Notes: generated by a model from the letters alone, not told the origin. Numbered from the stretch's first letter, positions 7,735 through 15,021 are shown. The stretch: 18,345 nt of DNA from Gammaproteobacteria bacterium (GCA_029288195.1 JARFPR010000464.1:1-18345), one strand, 5' to 3'. A program made the numbers and translations.

Positions 7735-9138
7735 ATGAAAAAGTTTCAATTAATTATTTGTTATGGTCTCGCACTTACGCTTTTTGGTTGCGCTAGCACA
7801 GAAAAGGCCGAGCCTGTTTCGGCCGCCAGGCTGAAAGCAGCGGTTTCGGAAGTTAGCGGATTACTGAAAGAAGCCGATATAGTTCAGGCCGATCTACTGT
7901 CTTACGATGAATATGTGAAAGGATCAAAAAACCTGGCGAAAGCCCAGCAAGGCTTGTCAGGCAATTATGAATCGGATTACATCCAGGAAAAAACAGCCCT
8001 GGGAAGGGAACAGTTTGAGCAAGCGTTGAAAAATTCCGAGGCCAGAACCCCTAACGCATTTCGTATACTCGAAGCCAGGCATTCTGCACTCGACGCCGGT
8101 TTGAAAGACAGTAAAGATTTGGCATATGAACTGGCTGAAGTTGATGAAGATTTAAGGGATGAAACAGACGACTTTGCACGAACACTTGAGCCAAAGGAGT
8201 TCTCGGAGTTTCAAAAGAAGTACTTCGCGCTCGAAGTTGAAGCGGTCCAGTTCAGGAAACTCGACGCCATTAAAGGAGCCATACAGAAAGGGATCAGCCA
8301 GGATGCAGAGGACCTCGCCCCGGAAACGCTGAGGGCGGCTCAGCTGGACGTTAACGAAGCCGAGAATTTGATTGCTCAAAGTCCTCGGGACCCCAGCGTT
8401 CACGAGAACAGCGTTACCTGGGCGACAGAAAGTTCGGTATTGCTGACCGATGTAATGGACGTAATTCTAAACGCCCCGGGAACACCTGAGGATATCGCGT
8501 TAAAAATAGTTAAACAGAATCGGGAGTTAGCCAAGCTCTCTGAAAATGTTGGTAGCCTGGAACAAAACCTGAAGTCGACCCAATCCAGCTTGATGGAAAA
8601 GGAAGGTGTACTTGAACAGCAAAACCAGGAACTGGAGTCGACTCGCTCAAATTTGCAGGAAACAGAAAGTGCATTGCTTTTACAAAACCAGGAGCTGGAA
8701 AAGTCTTCCATGCAGATCAGGTTCCAAAAGGCGATGGACCAGGCGGTGCAAGAATTTCCTGATGATGAAGCCGCGGCCTATCAGCAGGGCAGTAAACTGA
8801 TTTTCAGGCTCAAGAAAATGAATTTCGCAACTGGGTCCGCAACCATTCCAACAGCTTCAAAGTCAATGTTGAACAAGGTCAACGACATCATAAGATTTGT
8901 GGGCGCTGAAATAGTTGCCGTGGAGGGTCATACCGACTCCGTCGGTGCGGATGAACTAAACAAGAATCTTTCAACCAAGAGAGCAATCTCGGTAGCCGAC
9001 TACCTGGCGTCTCTCGCAGGTGGTTACAAGATAGGCTATGTCGGTTATGGAGAGACCAGGCCCATTGCCTCAAACGAGACCAAGGAAGGACGCGCGATAA
9101 ATCGCCGTGTAGACCTGGTGGTAACCGCCAAGAAATAG
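7735..9138 (+). CDS. OmpA-family peptidoglycan-binding lipoprotein with coiled coil
   Basis: A lipoprotein signal ends in LTLFGC with the lipidated Cys19; Ala at +2 favours outer-membrane sorting. Residues 30-250 are acidic and helical and resemble tandem DUF4398-like segments (for instance 191-240, starting AEDLAPETLRAAQ). A Gln/Glu-rich coiled coil spans about 260-325, containing the repeated element QNQELE. The C-terminal OmpA-like domain (about 355-467) has GHTDSVG, with Asp401 and Arg416 at the spacing of the pair that binds diaminopimelate in peptidoglycan. It should tether the outer membrane to the cell wall. The 467 residues are longer than Pal because of the helical middle. The 251 bp upstream (7484-7734) are AT-rich and contain no gene I can support. 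The stop lies only 10 bp from the stop of the convergent gene 9149-9646. Confidence 0.9.
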   Translation: MKKFQLIICYGLALTLFGCASTEKAEPVSAARLKAAVSEVSGLLKEADIVQADLLSYDEYVKGSKNLAKAQQGLSGNYESDYIQEKTALGREQFEQALKNSEARTPNAFRILEARHSALDAGLKDSKDLAYELAEVDEDLRDETDDFARTLEPKEFSEFQKKYFALEVEAVQFRKLDAIKGAIQKGISQDAEDLAPETLRAAQLDVNEAENLIAQSPRDPSVHENSVTWATESSVLLTDVMDVILNAPGTPEDIALKIVKQNRELAKLSENVGSLEQNLKSTQSSLMEKEGVLEQQNQELESTRSNLQETESALLLQNQELEKSSMQIRFQKAMDQAVQEFPDDEAAAYQQGSKLIFRLKKMNFATGSATIPTASKSMLNKVNDIIRFVGAEIVAVEGHTDSVGADELNKNLSTKRAISVADYLASLAGGYKIGYVGYGETRPIASNETKEGRAINRRVDLVVTAKK

Positions 9139-9148
9139 TTACCGGGCT

Positions 9149-9646
9149 TTAACCACCCTCCTGTTCCGCGCTCGATTTCAGTGACTTGATATCGCGTTGG
9201 ATGGACTCGAATTCGATCTCGGTCGTGTTCGCCGAACCACCGGCTCGCGGCTTGCCTACAAACCTTTCACCCTGTTGCTGTCGCCGCATCGTATCGTCAA
9301 CCTGTTGGTGCAGTAACTTCTGATAAGGCAATCGAAATGAGCGCGGTACCGGCTGTTCTCCGTCGAGATCCCTGATCCAGAGGTAAACGGCGCCGGCATC
9401 ATCGCTTTTCAGATTCGGTTCAACCACGATACTGCTAATCAATTCAAAGTTCTCGGGTATCCCGTTTGCCGCCGGCCAACCCAGATAATCGTGCAATGAA
9501 TTGTAATGCCAGAGGTAGAATCCGAGACACAGGGATGCCAGCATCAGCTTGAGTCCGGGACCAATCTCGCTTCTGAAGATAGCGAGTAGTACCAGGAACA
9601 GCAAAAATACGTAAGCCATGGCCAATGCAAGTAATGAAGCGGTCAC
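9149..9646 (-). CDS. Small two-TM membrane protein, third gene of the TolQ/TolR-like operon
   Basis: I do not recognise a named family for this 165-residue protein. Two hydrophobic helices lie at the N-terminus (about 4-24 and 32-52). A presumably periplasmic or cytosolic region follows with AGAVYLWIRDLDGEQPVPRS and FRLPYQKLLHQQVDDTMRR, and a Gln/Arg-rich tail. It begins with GTG (9646-9644), whose last two bases start the TGA stop of the preceding gene, a 4-bp GTGA overlap, so it is almost certainly co-translated with the TolR-like gene. The context suggests an accessory subunit of a proton-channel complex. The start is fixed by the overlap; no better upstream start exists in frame. Confidence 0.8.
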   Translation of the reverse strand: MTASLLALAMAYVFLLFLVLLAIFRSEIGPGLKLMLASLCLGFYLWHYNSLHDYLGWPAANGIPENFELISSIVVEPNLKSDDAGAVYLWIRDLDGEQPVPRSFRLPYQKLLHQQVDDTMRRQQQGERFVGKPRAGGSANTTEIEFESIQRDIKSLKSSAEQEGG

Positions 9647-10284
9647 AGCGATTGCTCCGATTCCGGCGCAAGCTGTTCGGGATCAAGCCGATACGGAGTC
9701 AGTATCTTGGATAACTGGTTCATGCCGACGATTTCACCGTTGCCATCGAGCTCGAAGCGCAGCACGGTCTTTTCATCATCCACCTTTTCCAGCACGAGTT
9801 GATCGATATACACCAACCGCAGCACCGGGTTGACCTTTTCAATCTTGATCACCGTGTTAACCGGTAGGTTGCTCACCGACTGGTAGTAATGCAGGTTGAC
9901 TATGTATTCCCCCGAAATAATACCGCGAATCGTAACCACTTCCTGGTTGATCGGGTGCACCACTTTCTTGCCGTTGATCATGACAGTGTCATTCAGATCG
10001 CCGCGGTCGTCGCGATCCAGGTTCAGCCAACCGGCCTCCTTACGCAAATAGGAAACCGTTTCCCGGTAAGGATCCTGAACCCAGAGGTCTACGTCATCGG
10101 GCTGATCCTCGGGCCAGCTCACGGTAATGATGTACTCGGCCTTGTAATTGATATTGCCGAGCTTGGCGATCGGGTTCATGAACAGTATCGCGATGAAAAA
10201 TAGCAGGGTAAAACCAAGCAGAGTATTGAACAGCAGATCGGTAAACGGATCTGCCAACTGGTGATGGCGACGGTTTACTCTCAC
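9643..10284 (-). CDS. TolR/ExbD/MotB-like membrane protein with DUF2135/YfaP-like domain
   Basis: This 213-residue protein has a basic N-terminus, then DPFTDLLFNTLLGFTLLFF, a single TM helix (about 17-37) with Asp16 placed like the proton-accepting Asp of TolR/ExbD/MotB. The periplasmic part (about 50-150) contains DDVDLWVQDP (63-72), an Asp-rich turn DRDDRGDLND (90-99) and GEYIVNLHYY (125-134). That order resembles the DUF2135/YfaP beta-sandwich rather than the usual TolR or OmpA-like peptidoglycan domain. The Asp-rich turn could bind calcium. It starts with GTG overlapping the stop of the TolQ-like gene (GTGA) and ends in a GTGA overlap with 9149-9646. I infer a stator or force-transmitting subunit; the substrate is unknown. 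Confidence 0.78.
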   Translation of the reverse strand: MRVNRRHHQLADPFTDLLFNTLLGFTLLFFIAILFMNPIAKLGNINYKAEYIITVSWPEDQPDDVDLWVQDPYRETVSYLRKEAGWLNLDRDDRGDLNDTVMINGKKVVHPINQEVVTIRGIISGEYIVNLHYYQSVSNLPVNTVIKIEKVNPVLRLVYIDQLVLEKVDDEKTVLRFELDGNGEIVGMNQLSKILTPYRLDPEQLAPESEQSL

Positions 10285-10934
10285 CGGGTCCTGACCTGGT
10301 AGGTATGTTCGCGCACGTCATCGAGCAGGTTATCTACACTCCAGTCGAGCAGCTGGTACTTAATGTTCAGCAGCACCCCACAGCTCATACCGGTCAGGGT
10401 TGTAAACAATGCGACCTTCATCCCCCCGCTCATCTGCGTCAGCAGTTTCTGCATCACGTTGATATCGATACTGTTAAGGTCTACCAACGAGCCCAACATG
10501 AAAATAAAACCGATCACCGTACCGAGCAGGCCCAGCTTGAGCATCAAATCGGCAACCACGTAACCAAACCTGAATTGCCCGCGGCAGCGACCGTCAAGCA
10601 CCTCGATCAGCATCTCACTAGAGTCGTCGCTTTCGCTGCTCGGCTGCCGCAGCAGCGAAAAGTAGCGCTGCACGTTGCTGCGGAGATTGCCCGTGGATGT
10701 ACCCGCGTTCAGATCATTACTTTCGATCGACAGGGTGTATGACACCAGCATCACGTGTAAGCTGGCGACGAGGTAAATCCCCAGGATAGCTCGCGAAATG
10801 AAACTATAATCCTCGGCCAACAGAACCTGCAATAATCCCGCGTCGGCCAGCAGGTAAATAATAAAGAGTTCAATACCGAGCAGGCCGCTGCAGAACAGTA
10901 ACAGGCCGAAAGGTTTGTCGATAATCAATTTCAT
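10281..10934 (-). CDS. TolQ/ExbB/MotA-like proton-channel protein
   Basis: The 217 residues include four predicted TM helices (about 9-30, 46-68, 130-151, 171-192) with a cytoplasmic loop between TM2 and TM3, as in TolQ/ExbB/MotA proteins. The diagnostic stretches are LMLKLGLLGTVIGFIFMLGS in TM3 and MKVALFTTLTGMSCG in TM4, matching the Gly-rich TM3 and Thr-containing TM4 that line the proton path in the superfamily. It is the first gene of a three-gene operon with the TolR-like and small two-TM genes. Its ATG has a strong GGGGAGAG ribosome site. It is not a canonical tolQ or exbB: the partner's periplasmic domain differs, and no tolA, tolB or tonB is nearby. Confidence 0.82.
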   Translation of the reverse strand: MKLIIDKPFGLLLFCSGLLGIELFIIYLLADAGLLQVLLAEDYSFISRAILGIYLVASLHVMLVSYTLSIESNDLNAGTSTGNLRSNVQRYFSLLRQPSSESDDSSEMLIEVLDGRCRGQFRFGYVVADLMLKLGLLGTVIGFIFMLGSLVDLNSIDINVMQKLLTQMSGGMKVALFTTLTGMSCGVLLNIKYQLLDWSVDNLLDDVREHTYQVRTR

Positions 10935-10961
10935 CGCAATTGTCTCTCCCCTCTTGCCTGC

Positions 10962-10989
10962 ATATTAAAGCCAGAAAAGAGCGCTGCAA
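10962..10989 (-). promoter_or_regulatory. Predicted promoter of the TolQ/TolR-like operon
   Basis: On the minus strand, TTGCAG (10989-10984) and TAATAT (10967-10962) are separated by 16 bp. Transcription would begin near 10955, leaving a leader of about 20 nt that contains the GGGGAGAG ribosome site. It is divergent from the promoter of the Met-rich gene, about 100 bp away. Confidence 0.4.
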
Positions 10990-11054
10990 CCGTAAACTTT
11001 CAAAAAACTGGCCGCCGCAGGGATATATACCCAATAAACCTACGATCTATCCCA

Positions 11055-11066
11055 GAATAGCTATTC
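11055..11066. promoter_or_regulatory. 12-bp perfect palindrome, possible operator
   Basis: GAATAGCTATTC is its own reverse complement. It overlaps where the -35 element of the promoter for the Met-rich repeat gene should be, and that -35 is itself poor. An activator or repressor site is therefore plausible, but a 12-bp palindrome alone is weak evidence. Confidence 0.3.
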
Positions 11067-11091
11067 GTATATAAGAACTTACTAATATAAT
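11064..11091 (+). promoter_or_regulatory. Predicted promoter of the Met-rich repeat gene
   Basis: A consensus -10 TATAAT is at 11086-11091. The best -35 candidate is TTCGTA (11064-11069) with a 16-bp spacer, which is weak. Transcription would start near 11098, about 23 nt ahead of the ATG. The AGGGGGA ribosome site at 11107-11113 is strong, seven bases before the start, suggesting high translation once transcribed. Confidence 0.45.
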
Positions 11092-11120
11092 GGGCACTCA
11101 ACTTTTAGGGGGATCTAATC

Positions 11121-11741
11121 ATGATCAAGCAATATATCGTTACATTAGTACTTTTTTTAGGCCTGACCAGCGGCAGCGCATTCGCAGCCGATGCACCGGC
11201 CACTAACCCGGCTCAATCAGCCGAAATGATGAACCCGTTTGCCTGGATGGGCATGATGAATGCAGGGGTTCCGAACGTTCAACACATGAACCTGGCACGC
11301 CCTGAAGGTTACCAGGTCTTCATGAACCCGATGAACTACGGACAATTCATGAACCCGGCGACCTATGGCCAGTTCATGACACCACAGTTCTACATGCAGT
11401 TTGCCGATCCAAACAACATGATGGCCTGGATGAATCCCGCGGCTTATAGCGCATACATGAATCCGGCTTCTTACATGCAGATGATGAATCCGATGGCATA
11501 CATGCAATTCATGAATCCCGGCACCTACATGCAGGGTATGAACCCGGCTAACTACCAGGTATACATGGATCCCAATACCTACATGTCATGGATGAACCCG
11601 AATGCCTACATTCCGGGTGGGACTGCCAGCGCGGGTTATGCCAATCCGGCTGCAGGCTTTAACTGGTTCGATCCAAATGCGTGGACCGGCATGATGACGC
11701 CACAAGCGCAATTACAGCCTCAGCAGCAACCGCAGCAGTAA
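11121..11741 (+). CDS. Secreted Met-rich protein made of MNPxxYxxF nonapeptide repeats
   Basis: The function is not recognised. A clear Sec signal peptide (about 22 residues, ending GSAFA) is followed by about 184 residues without any Cys or Lys and with one Arg. About 28 Met, many Asn, Pro, Tyr, Phe and Gln remain. Residues 68-166 are eleven in-phase 9-residue units with consensus M-N-P-x-x-Y-x-x-(aromatic). Pro3 is in all eleven, Met1 in ten and Tyr6 in ten. Degenerate units flank them (37-54, 59-67, 174-191), and the tail is QPQQQPQQ. Such regular Pro/Tyr spacing fits a structural, perhaps self-assembling, envelope protein. Alternatives are a Met-based Cu(I) ligand or a sacrificial oxidant sink. 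Sulfur-globule-type structural proteins are also secreted and repetitive, but I cannot show homology. It heads a locus with a periplasmic thioredoxin, TolC-like channel and adaptor. Confidence 0.88.
   Translation: MIKQYIVTLVLFLGLTSGSAFAADAPATNPAQSAEMMNPFAWMGMMNAGVPNVQHMNLARPEGYQVFMNPMNYGQFMNPATYGQFMTPQFYMQFADPNNMMAWMNPAAYSAYMNPASYMQMMNPMAYMQFMNPGTYMQGMNPANYQVYMDPNTYMSWMNPNAYIPGGTASAGYANPAAGFNWFDPNAWTGMMTPQAQLQPQQQPQQ
11322..11618 (+). repeat. Eleven tandem 27-bp coding repeats (nonapeptide units)
   Basis: Units begin every 27 bases from 11322, each encoding MNPxxYxx plus a usually aromatic residue: for example MNPMNYGQF, MNPATYGQF, MTPQFYMQF, ADPNNMMAW, MNPAAYSAY. The DNA varies more than the protein: synonymous changes are common and the motif residues stay fixed. 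This suggests selection on the protein rather than recent slippage duplication. There are no stops or frame breaks in the array. Confidence 0.93.
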
Positions 11742-11807
11742 TGAAATAATTGAAATGTGAATGCAATAATGGGAAGCTCGACGCCTGAATTAAACGCTTA
11801 ATTAACG

Positions 11808-12362
11808 ATGGCTAAAAAGCTTCCCGCATTCGCGCTTCTCCTCTGGCTGGTGCCGGCACTGCTGCAAGCATCCACTCCACGCGACCCGTACCAGTACTTT
11901 TTCGAGCAAACCCTGGGTGATCTCACCGAGGAACTCGAAATTGCCCGACAACAGGGAAAACAGGGTATTTTCCTCTTTTTCGAAATGGACGAATGTCCGT
12001 TTTGCCATCGCATGAAGCAAACCGTACTCAATCAACCTGCTGTCCAGGACTTTTTCAACCAGCATTTTCATTCCCTGGCGATCGATATCGAGGGTGACAT
12101 CGAGATCGTCGATTTCAAGGGGCTGGATACCACTCAGAAAGAATTCGCACGCAGCTACCGGGTCCGCGCCACGCCGATGCTGGCATTTTATGACCTGGAA
12201 GGGAATCAAATATTCAAGTACGTGGGGGCCCCTTCTGGCATGCAGGAATTCATGTGGATGGGTGAATATATTGTCAACCAGGTTTACTTGCAAAAAGATG
12301 AATCGGGACGCAACGTCCGTTTTACCCGCTTCAAACGGATGAAGCAGAAGGCCAGCTTCTAG
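11808..12362 (+). CDS. Periplasmic thioredoxin-fold protein (SoxW-like)
   Basis: This 184-residue protein has an N-terminal signal sequence (residues 1-21, ending LLQAS) followed by a thioredoxin fold. The active site CPFC is at residues 63-66 (MDECPFCHRMK), and the cis-proline loop RATPMLAFYD has Pro122. Spacing, the insertion around GDIEIVDFKG, and the Arg/Lys-rich C-terminus resemble SoxW-type thioredoxins associated with periplasmic sulfur or envelope redox chemistry, though no sox genes are in the window. It lies 66 bp after the Met-rich gene with no terminator between them, so the two are probably co-transcribed. That gap contains AATTAA-ACGC-TTAATT (11788-11803), which may hinder translation because the ATG has no visible ribosome site. 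Its partner has no cysteine, so it is unlikely to be a disulfide substrate. Confidence 0.85.
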   Translation: MAKKLPAFALLLWLVPALLQASTPRDPYQYFFEQTLGDLTEELEIARQQGKQGIFLFFEMDECPFCHRMKQTVLNQPAVQDFFNQHFHSLAIDIEGDIEIVDFKGLDTTQKEFARSYRVRATPMLAFYDLEGNQIFKYVGAPSGMQEFMWMGEYIVNQVYLQKDESGRNVRFTRFKRMKQKASF

Positions 12363-12428
12363 CATTATTCGACGCTACAACAAGACTGGATTTATACTGC
12401 CTTAAATTTCAGGACATTAACCGAGACA

Positions 12429-13742
12429 GTGAAAATAACAACAATAACTCCACGGCAGCTCATTATGTTAACCGCCGTGTTGTTTCCAATCACGGTAACA
12501 GGGGGACCATTACCCGAACCGCTAACATTCGAAGCCGCGTTAGATACCGCGGCCAATCCCGCTCACTTTGAGCTGGTTGCGGTCGATCAACGGCTGGAAG
12601 TGGTTAAGGCCGAGATGGGTATCGAACAGGGCAACAGTGACTTCAGTCTTGATTTAACCGGTCGTATCCGTGAAGTGGGCCTCTCCGACGCAGCCTTCGA
12701 GGGTGATGAGAGTAACGACAGTGCAGCAAGTTTAATACTGTCAAAACCCATATACGATTTTGGCCTGCAAGATTCGCTTGAAAGTAAGCTAGAACTGCAG
12801 TTAAAGGCACTCGAGTATCAAAAGCGCCTGGTGATTGAGCGGCGGCGCCTACAGATCATGGAAAAGTATTTTGCCGTTTTAAACGCCGACAACAGCTTCA
12901 TTGCTGAAAACGAGGCACTCGCTATCGGCTTCATTCGTTACGACAACGCGGTACAGGACCAGGAACTGGGCCTTGTTCCGGAAATCGAGGTACTACGTCT
13001 GCAAACCGCGTTCGAAGTGACTCGACAAAGACGCTCCCTCGCCAGCCAACAACAACGTCTCACCCGGGCGATACTTGCCGAGGCGATGGGATATCCGGAT
13101 CAGTTACCGTCTGACCTCGAAGTTCCGCTGATCAATACCGATCGCGGGCTCCCAGACGATCTTGCAACGCTTGTCGATCGAGCGCTGCAGTTCAGTCTCG
13201 AAGCACAGGTGGTACAGGCCAATACCCAGGCCGCGCAGGCTGGCATCGGCATCGCGGCAGCAACCGATAACCCAAGCCTTGAGCTGGAACTCGAAGCGTC
13301 CACCTATCAGCGCGAAACTCGAACGCGTGACGACTGGAGAGCCAGTCTTTACATCGAGATACCGCTTTATTCCAGCTCACCCGCGGAAAAAATAAACCTG
13401 GCCAGGGCGCGCTACAGCCAGGCACTTGCCGATCAGCAACAACTGCATTCACACTTGCGCCTCGAAGTGTTAAAGCTTTGGCAACAAATACAACAATTGC
13501 AACTGGAACTCCAGGGCAAGGCTATCGAACAGGAGTATCGAGACAGGTATCTCGATCGCAGCCGCGCGGAATACGAACTGGAATTTAAAACCGATCTCGG
13601 AGATTCGATGGTTTTATATTCACGCAGTAATAGCGAGCGCCTGCAATCCCTTTATGCCTTTGAATTGGCCTACCAGCGCCTGTCCGCAATGGTAGGCACC
13701 GATTTTCTGAATCAATTCGCTTTATCCGGTAACGGAGATTGA
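12429..13742 (+). CDS. TolC-family outer-membrane efflux protein
   Basis: The 437 residues include a signal peptide (about 1-25 if GTG at 12429 is used; an ATG at 12465 would remove the basic n-region). Two OEP repeats follow (about 33-215 and 235-430), each long, helical and Gln/Leu/Ala-rich, with strands such as SLYIEIPLYSS. This is the architecture of a trimeric beta-barrel/alpha-tunnel duct. There is no lipobox. It should provide the outer-membrane exit for a tripartite pump. The adaptor gene starts one base after its stop and uses a GGAG ribosome site inside this gene, so the two are coupled. No pump gene is adjacent. The ribosome site before the GTG is weak. Confidence 0.88.
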   Translation: MKITTITPRQLIMLTAVLFPITVTGGPLPEPLTFEAALDTAANPAHFELVAVDQRLEVVKAEMGIEQGNSDFSLDLTGRIREVGLSDAAFEGDESNDSAASLILSKPIYDFGLQDSLESKLELQLKALEYQKRLVIERRRLQIMEKYFAVLNADNSFIAENEALAIGFIRYDNAVQDQELGLVPEIEVLRLQTAFEVTRQRRSLASQQQRLTRAILAEAMGYPDQLPSDLEVPLINTDRGLPDDLATLVDRALQFSLEAQVVQANTQAAQAGIGIAAATDNPSLELELEASTYQRETRTRDDWRASLYIEIPLYSSSPAEKINLARARYSQALADQQQLHSHLRLEVLKLWQQIQQLQLELQGKAIEQEYRDRYLDRSRAEYELEFKTDLGDSMVLYSRSNSERLQSLYAFELAYQRLSAMVGTDFLNQFALSGNGD

Positions 13743-13743
13743 C

Positions 13744-14505
13744 ATGCGTATTTTGCTAACCATTTTACTTTGCATTGGATCAACCCAGACCTTTGCCATC
13801 GAGTTCAACGGGCATACCGAGTTTGCCCAACAAATTGCTTTGAACAGCAGCATCAGTGGCAGGATCGGCCTGATACGGGTTGCCGTGGGGCAGCGGGTGT
13901 CGTCGGGCGAAACATTGCTTACCCTGGTAACAACCGGGTTACAGGCCAACGTGGGCAGCGCCCAGGCACAGGTAGATTCGCTGACGCCAGCAGTAGCCAG
14001 AATGCAAACCGAGATGGAAAAGGCGCAAGAGCTGTTTGACCGCGACTCCCTCGCACTGGTCGAACTGCAAACGGCGGAACAAAACCTCAGCATTGCCGAA
14101 GCCAACCTGGCGGGGGCCCAGGCAAAGCTGACGCAAGCAAAGTATCTGCTGTCCCAGGCAAATATTCGGTCACCGATTGATGGCATCGTACTGAGTATTA
14201 CGTCCTTCCCGGGGCAATACATTAACACCCGGGTCAACGACCAGACCCTGATGACGATCGCCGATACTACGTCGATGGTGGTAAGCTTACAGTTGCCGAT
14301 GGAGCATCGACAGAAGTCATTGATGAACAAACCGGCAACGGTCAGTTACCAGCAGCAAGAGTACCAGGGCAAGGTGGTTGAAATCGGTAACCAGGCTACC
14401 ATCGGCAGAAATAATCACCCCGCGATATCTGTACTGGTTAAATTCGAGACCAACGGTGGGTTGCCGGCAGGTTTACCGGTAAAAATAAGTATCGACGTCG
14501 ATTAG
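13744..14505 (+). CDS. Short periplasmic adaptor (HlyD/RND-type membrane fusion protein)
   Basis: At 253 residues it is clearly shorter than the usual 350-400. A signal peptide (cleavage near residue 18, after QTFA) is followed by a first lipoyl half (about 30-60, SGRIGLIRVAVGQRVSSGET). A helical hairpin (64-140) and second lipoyl half (about 142-175, ANIRSPIDGIVLS) come next, then a beta-barrel domain (176-253, ending ISIDVD). The membrane-proximal domain of RND adaptors is missing. There is no frameshift; the ORF ends cleanly, so this looks like a genuine short form. It lies one base after the TolC-like gene, and with it forms an outer-membrane/adaptor pair lacking an inner-membrane component. 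It might work with the RND pump at 1303-4521 or with a pump elsewhere. Confidence 0.87.
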   Translation: MRILLTILLCIGSTQTFAIEFNGHTEFAQQIALNSSISGRIGLIRVAVGQRVSSGETLLTLVTTGLQANVGSAQAQVDSLTPAVARMQTEMEKAQELFDRDSLALVELQTAEQNLSIAEANLAGAQAKLTQAKYLLSQANIRSPIDGIVLSITSFPGQYINTRVNDQTLMTIADTTSMVVSLQLPMEHRQKSLMNKPATVSYQQQEYQGKVVEIGNQATIGRNNHPAISVLVKFETNGGLPAGLPVKISIDVD

Positions 14506-14610
14506 TGGCGAATTGATATGAATCAATATGTGGACTGCCGGTAGGCATCACAGTTAATATAGGATTTTGAAGATAGACTTCGCTAATCATTGCAGAGGGG
14601 CTTGGTTAAT

Positions 14611-15021
14611 ATGTACAAGACAATTCTAGTACCCATCGATATGGGCCACGTGGTTGAAGGCAAAACAACTATCGATCTAGCGGCAGAACACGCTGCCGAG
14701 GGCGCGAAGATAATATTACTCAATGTTGTTGAAGAAATCCCTACCTGGGCGGCCGCCCAGCTACCCGCCAACATTATCAAGGATTCGTTTGAAACTGTTC
14801 GCACCGAGATGAAGGCTATCGCCAACGCAAGCGGCATGAAAATGGACGTGGAAGTCCGAGCCGGTCATTCTTATAACACTATTCTAGATGTAGCCAAGGA
14901 AAACAATGTCGATCTGATCATCATCGCATCGCATAGCCCCGGTTTGCAGGATTATTTCCTGGGTTCAACCGCGGCCAAGGTAGTACGCCACGCTAACTGC
15001 TCTGTGCTGGTAGTTCGTTAA
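14611..15021 (+). CDS. Universal stress protein (UspA family)
   Basis: A single-domain Usp protein of 136 residues, starting MYKTILVPIDMG with the typical first strand and Asp of the nucleotide pocket. VDLIIIASHSPG and FLGSTAAKVVRHANCSVLVV at the C-terminus match the conserved Usp ending. The usual G-x2-G-x9-G-(S/T) ATP motif is only partly kept (SPGLQDYFLGST), so ATP binding is uncertain. I place the start at the ATG at 14611 because AGAGGGG (14594-14600) lies ten bases before it; the in-frame TTG at 14590 precedes that site and is unlikely. The upstream region contains a small dyad, ATTGAT-ATGA-ATCAAT (14512-14527), possibly regulatory. The role is probably stress adaptation; no specific partner is indicated. 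Confidence 0.9.
   Translation: MYKTILVPIDMGHVVEGKTTIDLAAEHAAEGAKIILLNVVEEIPTWAAAQLPANIIKDSFETVRTEMKAIANASGMKMDVEVRAGHSYNTILDVAKENNVDLIIIASHSPGLQDYFLGSTAAKVVRHANCSVLVVR

Noticed and set aside
11322..11618. CRISPR or other DNA-level repeat array
   Set aside because: The periodicity is a coding one (27 bp = 9 codons) with synonymous variation and no spacers; it is a protein repeat.
13722..14330. 202-codon minus-strand ORF opposite the short adaptor
   Set aside because: The plus-strand adaptor has a signal peptide, lipoyl motifs and tight coupling to the TolC gene; the antisense product is Ser/Cys-rich with no domain.
14590..14610. Upstream TTG start for the universal stress protein
   Set aside because: The ribosome site AGAGGGG lies after that TTG and ten bases before the ATG at 14611, and Usp proteins normally begin right at this MYKTILVPID-type strand.
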